Both the position numbers and the translations under genes were made by a program. A DNA stretch of 64,000 nt from Ehretia macrophylla. Its lineage: Eukaryota; Streptophyta; Magnoliopsida; Boraginales; Ehretiaceae. The stretch lies in the NCBI GenBank assembly GCA_037974665.1, contig CM075778.1, positions 23,130,001-23,194,000 on the forward strand, in the 5' to 3' direction. How positions within the stretch are numbered: position 1 is the first letter of the stretch; every line of letters begins with the position of its first letter. Shown here piece by piece: positions 57,932 through 64,000 of the stretch. The notes below the pieces were generated by a model, which worked only from the letters and a program-made list of their open reading frames with translations, did not search any database and was not told the DNA's origin.

Positions 57932-58272
57932 GATGATGTGCTTTTAAAAAAAGAAAATTTTTCTTTATTTTTTGTGAAAATTTGATTGAGAGAAAAAGAA
58001 AAGAAAATAAAAGAAAAAATATATATATATATAATATAAGTACATTTTGGTCTAACTACGTAACATTTTAAGCCAAAAATCATGAACAATTGCACTTAGT
58101 ACGCGTGTAATACACTTTTCGTTAAAAATAATGGGTTTTTTTGACGGAGGGATTTGTGGTGCTACGTTTTTAAAACCACAGGAAGTTTTGGTGCACTTTT
58201 AAAAATACAAAGGAATTATGTGTATTTTCGACCAACTATAGAAAATTATGGTGCTATTTATCCTATCAAATA

Positions 58273-61200
58273 TGCCAGCTGGATAGTGACATCTGGGAGT
58301 GGTGTTTAAGAACATACAAAAAAAAAAAAATCGAACTCACTAAAATTATATAAATTCTATTAAAAATAAATACGTATCACCATTGCATATGTATTATTAT
58401 ATTTAACAACGGTTAACCATTTCGAACATGTCGCAGTTTCAAAATTTTTCCAAGGCATGGGAGCATAGTTGACATTGACACCTCTAAATCGAGAAAATGG
58501 TTAACACTAATGAGTAATCGTTAGATTATTATATATACAAATCCCTTTGAACTAGCATGGTTTAGAGGCATCCGTTCTACAATATAAAGCAAAAACATCC
58601 TCTCAATGCTGAAAATAGATATGTAATTATCAAATTTCCATTTGATCTGGTGATCTCTTGTTTTTTGCAGCTATTATCATTTTAAGGAGAAAAATACTAA
58701 TACTAATAATGAGTTTTATTTTTTAATTGTTTCTGTTTTTTGACAATTACTTCTAAGGACTAGTGTTAAAAACAAAAAGTTTGAGGGCCATTTCATGCTT
58801 CAAGCCTATAGACTTCATGTATTTATTCCTTGGATTGATGAATTCTCACAAACTATGCATCATAGGTGATGTAAGTCGGAATAAAATAATTTTAGAGCAA
58901 GCTTCGGGCAGCGGCATGAGATTTGAGAGGCAATGGTCAAGAGCTTGACACCAAGAAAAAAAATAAAAATCTAGCAAAACAAAATGAGGCGATCTCTGTC
59001 TGTTCTTTAATATTTACTACCAATAAGAATTGAGTAAGTGAGAACTTATATCCTCCTATTATAAATACTTTTTAGTCAATTGTGTTTTTGGACACGCGAC
59101 TACATGTTGAAATGTATAGTCTTGAGGTGCATTTAATGTAATTATACTTACAATAAAATTTTTGTCATAAAAAATTGAATTTAGTAAGTGAAACAACTAT
59201 ATCTGTGCAACACGGTTGAGGATGAATAAACATAAACATAATCATAATAATAATAGTAATAATAGATCATATTTATAAATAACAATAATAAATCTAATAA
59301 TAACAATAGTAATAATAGTAATAATAATAATAATATGTGATTGTAATAAGAAGGATATTTTGATCATTTGACAAATAAGTTTATTCCTAGTTAAGAACAT
59401 GAAAATATAATTTCATGTGTTTTGTCTAGCATGGGTAATTCCAAATTTGAAGGAAAGGAGTAAAATTTTCAGATCCATTACTTTATACTAAGTATGAGAA
59501 TCAATTAGAGGCGGAAATATCAATCTATTTCTAACACATTACAGCACATCAATCACCACATTGCAAGTATTGCAGGTTCAACCAAAAAACAAAAGGAAAA
59601 TGAATATATAAAAGTCTTCTCACAATCTCTTGGTGACGATCAGAAAAATAAAACACAATATATCCGATGATTTGCAATGAACAAAATAATAGAACAATCT
59701 ATCTGGCGATTGAATATACCTTTGTTTCAATACACAAACATTTATTATTTGGTTTTCATAAATCCTTGACTCTTTGGATTTTCATTTTCGAGCAAATTTA
59801 ATGTGCTTTGTGTGGAGATAGAAATGTAAAGAAAATTGCATTTTCCTTCACATTGTCCCTCTATTTAAAACTTGTCATTAATATATATGTCATTTTCATA
59901 TCTTCTAGAGTTATAATAGTCAATTACCATTTACCAATGAAAACAAGGTGAGAGACATATATTTATTGCATTTAGAATTCCTAAAAGTGACCCGAATTAA
60001 GATGGAGAGAGTAGTTTCATTATAATAAATCTTATCACTTGTCGACTATGTCAAAATTCGGCAAAACCCAACAAATAAGTTACTAGTAGTACTAGTTGAC
60101 CCACGACGTGCCAAGCTCAAAGTCAAATCACTCCTTCCAGGGTGCCGCAGCACCACGAAATGTATAGTTTTAAAGTGGATTTAATGTAATCATGCCCAAA
60201 ACGAGTTTTTCGTTATAAAATAAAAAAACACAAGTTACTAAATATTTTTTTTTCCCATCCTCCTGCCACATGAAGTTAGAAGAAAGTTATTTTTCTTATC
60301 ATATTCTTCTGTTGTATAAATTTTTTTAATTGATTATCATCTTTATTTTTCACTTTTCTTATCAATTTCGAATTATGCAGATCAACCTCTTAGCCAAGTT
60401 AATTACTATGAGAGTGTATCATTCTTTTCTGTTGCAATGATACATTTAACTAAACGTAACCACTAAACTAATCAAGCTTGACGATTTTTTGTTAAAGAGT
60501 AGAAATCTTAAAATTGTTAAGAACAAGAACCAAGGACCGAACAACAAACGATTTGAGGTAAATAAGATAGTGAGACCAACAAGAATCGAGAATTGAATCA
60601 AGAACGATATTGAGGTAAACAAGACAATAAGACTAACAAGAATTAATAAGTTAATTGAGAAAAGTCATATGTTGATGGACATAATTGAACGATACGATTA
60701 AATTCGAGCTCTATTTCAGATCTCATCTAATTGGTTGATGTGCAACAATGAAAACACGGTGGGCTATCCTCGTGGGATAACTTCGATGCTCAAATCAGCG
60801 TATGAGTTGAATGAAGTTATCCCCAACCTTGCCACCAAGATGTCGCGTTGTTGAATGTAATTAATGTGACGAGATGGCTAGCGTGCTATAGTGACTATCT
60901 TAGGCTACTGCCTGACGTGACCCGGTCAATTTACAGGATTACCCGGTCTATGGGGTACTCTGTCCGAGGCCACCCTTTGGTCTAGTAGTCTCATCTCTGC
61001 TCCGTGGTCTCAATTGGTCCGGATCGAGCCGAACCCATATCAAGAGGCTCCTCATTATTTTGAGCCTGCAAGGGTCGAGGGAATTACCTTTATACCTTTC
61101 ATTTTAGCTCAAATTTGCATATTGTGCCATGCAATCATGACTGTATCTCTTTATTTTCCAAACGGCAACCACAAATTGTCACATTGTTTCGTCATTAAAA

Positions 61201-61310
61201 TGCACGTCTTTTCTACGCGCCTCTTTCAATGCATTGTTTCGCCGATTTCCTCTACTGTAGATAGGCCCATCACCATTTTAATATCCCTACTACCCCATTC
61301 CATCTATAAT
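58273..61310. other. Intergenic, small repeats, no gene seen
   Basis: About 3 kb with no supported gene. A dispersed repeat (gaaatgtatagt.tt.a..tg.atttaatgtaat) occurs at 59111-59172 and 60157-60220. (aat)n-type microsatellite at 59241-59335. An imperfect tandem of about 56 bp (gattgaggtaaa.aagata.t.agac.aacaagaat) lies at 60550-60650. Around 60740-61000 (ggtgggctatcctcgtgggataacttcgatgctcaaatcagcg) the text looks transposon-derived but was not assigned. Confidence 0.5.
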
Positions 61311-62707
61311 TGGTGTTACGCACCCAAATTTATCATGACAAATCCGAGAATAAGATCGTCGCGAACCTAAGAAGATCAACTTCCTAAGCCCGTAAGGCGG
61401 CTAAGCAAACTAAACTAAAACCATAAACAAATGTGACAAGCCTTAGAGGATCTAGTCCAAAAGAGAAATACCATAAGTCAAAAATCTCCAAAAATAACAA
61501 TCAAATACTCCACAGTATACCCTCATCGAGAATAGAGTTCGTACAAAAGACTGAAAAGAAATCTCAAAGTAACAAAAGTCTTAAAGCTATCCTAAAAGGA
61601 AATACAAACTAGATCCACAATTCTTGGTAAGGTGGTCATTTAACTCCTAGAGCCCAAGCAATACGAAGTAGTTTTCACTTTATGCAAAAAACATAGTTTA
61701 AAACGGGAGAAAAATGAGATACATTCTCAATAAGTAATAGGGTTCTCAAAAGTACCATAAGATTGTATGGTACAAAATACATGATTCGATAAACAATAAG
61801 ACATGACCAAAACATGTGTAATGATTCCAAAAGTCATAAGTTTAAAACAAATATAGTGAAAAGTCATTAGTTACATGTATGATAACAAATGCTAATAATG
61901 CGAATAACAAAATGTTTCGAAATAATTAAATTGTGCCATGATGAAAATGAAACCCAAAGGTACCAATACTGGATCCAACTATATGATGACTGAGGCTACA
62001 TTCTTGATAACACAGTTCAAAAAGTAGTAGTTTGTTGTCGCACATTCCACTGAAAGTAAGCGGGAGTCAAATAGATTAGGGTTGGTGCAATCAGACGGAT
62101 TAGGGTTCTCGAGGTGGTGGTAAAATCTCAAAAAAGAGTAAGGAATTTTCAGTGCTGTGTCAAGTCTATCATTCTTCACTAGATTCAATTCCGTCAGTCC
62201 GTTGAGAGGTCATATCCTTATAGACATCAAGATCACGATGCTGGGAGTTAAGGAACAAGCTTGTCATCCACCCCTCGAAGAAATTTCTCTTTATGCAAAG
62301 TTCTTAACCGCAGGATTGAGACTTCTCTCCATTTTTCAAAGAGGTGCTCAACCATTACGGGATTTGTCCAAGTCATCAGACCCCAAACGGTTGGAGAATC
62401 CTTGTTGACTACAGGAACCCCTTCTCAGCTCATGGCGTTGACCCGAACCTCTACATTTTTAGTTAATAAACCCCAAATGGGTAGCGGATCCTTGTTACAA
62501 TGTCTCAGACCGATTCAGATTTAAAATGTTCTCGGACCTCAAGTCTTTGTACAGGGGCTAGCATAATCAATTATTGTTTTACTCTTAAAAGGAGATTAGG
62601 GGGTCCCCATGAATTTGGGCTATCCTCCCACAGGTTCCAACAACTTCCCAAGTCTGACTAATGAAGAGTAGGACTCGTTGTAGATGGTTAAGGAGAGCGG
62701 GGTGGTG
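61311..62707 (-). mobile_element. Probable LTR remnant
   Basis: Starts TGTTACGCACCC and contains phrases of the kind seen in the long LTRs at 8250 and 16896 (agatacattctcaataagtaa; compare the cccagtgagag and actcaatgaggg parts there). Its right end is not visible because another LTR-like sequence begins at 62708. No frame is coding. Strand and class are inferred by resemblance. Confidence 0.45.
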
Positions 62708-64000
62708 TGTAAGGCCCGACACAAGACAACATGTGCATATAGATCATATCATACATAATTAAATCAATTTATATGCTTTTATATGGAATTATGTACATTT
62801 ATCTCAATTTACGTGTATTTCATTGTTTAACGTGCATTTGAGTAATTTATATAGCATAGCTAGTAATTAGCACTTACTAAGTACAATAACTAACTAAGAT
62901 AGTTAAAATATGACAACATGGCAGACTAGAAGATGAAGTTAAGTTAGGGGGCAAGGTGGTCTTTTGGACCTTAGATATTATTTCTACCAACACAAATACA
63001 TACACATTACACACACACACACACATCAGAAAACACACATACCCACTTGACACACACACACTACACGCACACTCAGATTTTCGTCCATAGGAAGGAGAGA
63101 AAGAAAAGAGAAAAGAGAAGAAGAAAGAAGGAAGAAGGAGAAGAGGAAGGAGAAGATCTTTAAGCCATCTAGAGCATTTCTCTTGCATTTTCTAGCTTTC
63201 TTCAAGGTCATTTTAGCTCAACTTCATTTAGGCTTCAAGAACAAAGGTGAGGGATTCTTTCAAAAGGCTTTGTCAAAGCTCATCCAAGATCTTTTGTTGT
63301 ATATATATGTTGTTCTTCTTGCTAGTTAAGCATAAGCCATGAGTTGGGTATAATGTTTGTGTTGGATGGGTTGTTGAGCTAGGGATTTTGCCTAACTAGT
63401 GTTGTTGGATCTTGAAGTGTTCTATATATGCTAAATGATGTTCTTGCTTGAGTTAGATAGAGTGTGACTTGTATGTAAGGTTTGATAACAAGATTCTAGC
63501 ATTTAGAGCTTAGATGGTGAATCTTGGGTGTTCTTGAGCTAATATGGATCCACAGTTGGTATTGGATGCTAGTTGATGTTTCAAGGGTATTGTGGCATGA
63601 TGTTTGGACTTGTATATGATGTTAGACAACCCCTTTTGAGGTTAGTAGAAGCTTGGAAAAGAGTTGGAAGCTAGGAAAACATGTTAAGAACAAGTGACCA
63701 ATTTCACGGTTTGGCATCGCAAAGGGTGGACACGACACCGGAATCAATTCCAGATGTTTTTCAGGCTCTCTGACGGTCGTGATCAACACGACCGAATTAT
63801 CCATTTTTCAATTTGACAACTTTGCGCAACAATTTTCCGAAGGCCATAACTCGGTCAATTCAACTCTGAATTGAGTTCTGTTTGATTCTAGAACTATCTA
63901 ATTTTTCGACAAACTTTAATTCTATACCAAAATCAGATAAATTGGAGCTTGGTAAGATAGGTAAATTAACCATTTAAGTTAGGCTATTGCAAAAACATTG
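62708..64000 (+). mobile_element. Start of a long LTR running off the window
   Basis: Starts TGTAAGGCCCGACAC after a different sequence. It includes a (ca)n tract at about 63008-63065, a GA-rich tract at 63090-63155 and the phrase aaaggtgagggattc (63244-63258), the plus-orientation form of the gtgagggagtt phrase of the 8250 LTR. The remainder to 64000 has no supported gene. The right end, TSD and internal region are outside the window. Confidence 0.5.

Larger units (their letters stand above)
56952..58263. mobile_element. Mutator-like element carrying a P450 exon (Pack-MULE-like), TSD TATCAAATA
   Basis: Left end aggtaaataacaccat pairs with the right end atggtgctatttatcc. The arms extend inward over about 180 bp with related phrases (gtgcactggaacttc / gaagttttggtgcac). 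The 9-bp TSD tatcaaata is at 56943-56951 and 58264-58272. The interior holds a cytochrome P450 exon at 57428-57610 flanked by two copies of an A/T-rich and gtgtgtgtgta segment (about 57240-57307 and 57650-57720), and a G-rich tract at 57772-57931. No transposase was found, so it is non-autonomous. Confidence 0.85.

Noticed and set aside
57664-58095. 143-codon minus-strand frame rich in Pro and Tyr/Ile
   Set aside because: Derived from the G-rich and AT microsatellite parts of the P450-carrying element.
62877-63211. Minus-strand frames rich in Ser, Leu, Cys and Val
   Set aside because: They come from (ca)n and GA-rich tracts inside the LTR at 62708.

Overview
This 64 kb window looks like nuclear DNA of a eudicot plant: intergenic DNA is A/T-rich, transposon remains are dense and nested, and the one convincing host gene is a COBRA-like (COBL) gene with six exons and GT-AG introns. 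No rRNA, tRNA or CRISPR array was seen. The species cannot be named from the sequence.

Layout. 1-8.1 kb: small non-autonomous elements (MITEs), direct and tandem duplications, and a cluster of tiny poly(T) insertions. 8.1-40.3 kb: a single L1-type LINE that has been opened three times. Its 19-bp target-site duplications (TSDs) are still readable at 8109-8127 and 40318-40336. A 2.4-kb solo LTR (TSD GCCAC) sits in its 5' leader. An Athila-like Ty3/gypsy element on the minus strand (13938-28532, TSD CTACC) sits in its reverse transcriptase, and itself holds a 3.8-kb solo LTR. A Ty1/copia element (30042-39925, TSD TGAAG) sits in its 3' half, and itself holds a 1.8-kb solo LTR (TSD AAGGT). Removing all insertions leaves about 5.3 kb, a normal full-length plant LINE. 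All of these coding regions are broken. 40.3-48.2 kb: gene-poor DNA with MITEs, including a hAT-like element nested inside a Mutator-type one. 48.2-54.8 kb: a decayed COBL pseudogene fragment on the plus strand, then the apparently intact COBL gene on the minus strand, whose 3-kb first intron carries three MITEs, two micro-insertions and a tandem duplication. 55-64 kb: a 407-bp solo LTR, a Mutator-like element that has captured a cytochrome P450 exon (Pack-MULE-like), plain intergenic DNA, and two long LTR sequences meeting at 62708, the second running off the window.

Only the COBL gene is likely to make a functional protein: a GPI-anchored wall/plasma-membrane protein of 444 residues. The rest records transposition history. 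The points most worth following are (1) repeated micro-insertions of about 14-45 bp, made of a poly(A/T) tract with a short GACC-like neighbour and flanked by 9-17 bp TSDs, which look like extremely truncated products of target-primed reverse transcription; (2) the captured P450 exon; and (3) the inverted COBL gene/pseudogene pair.
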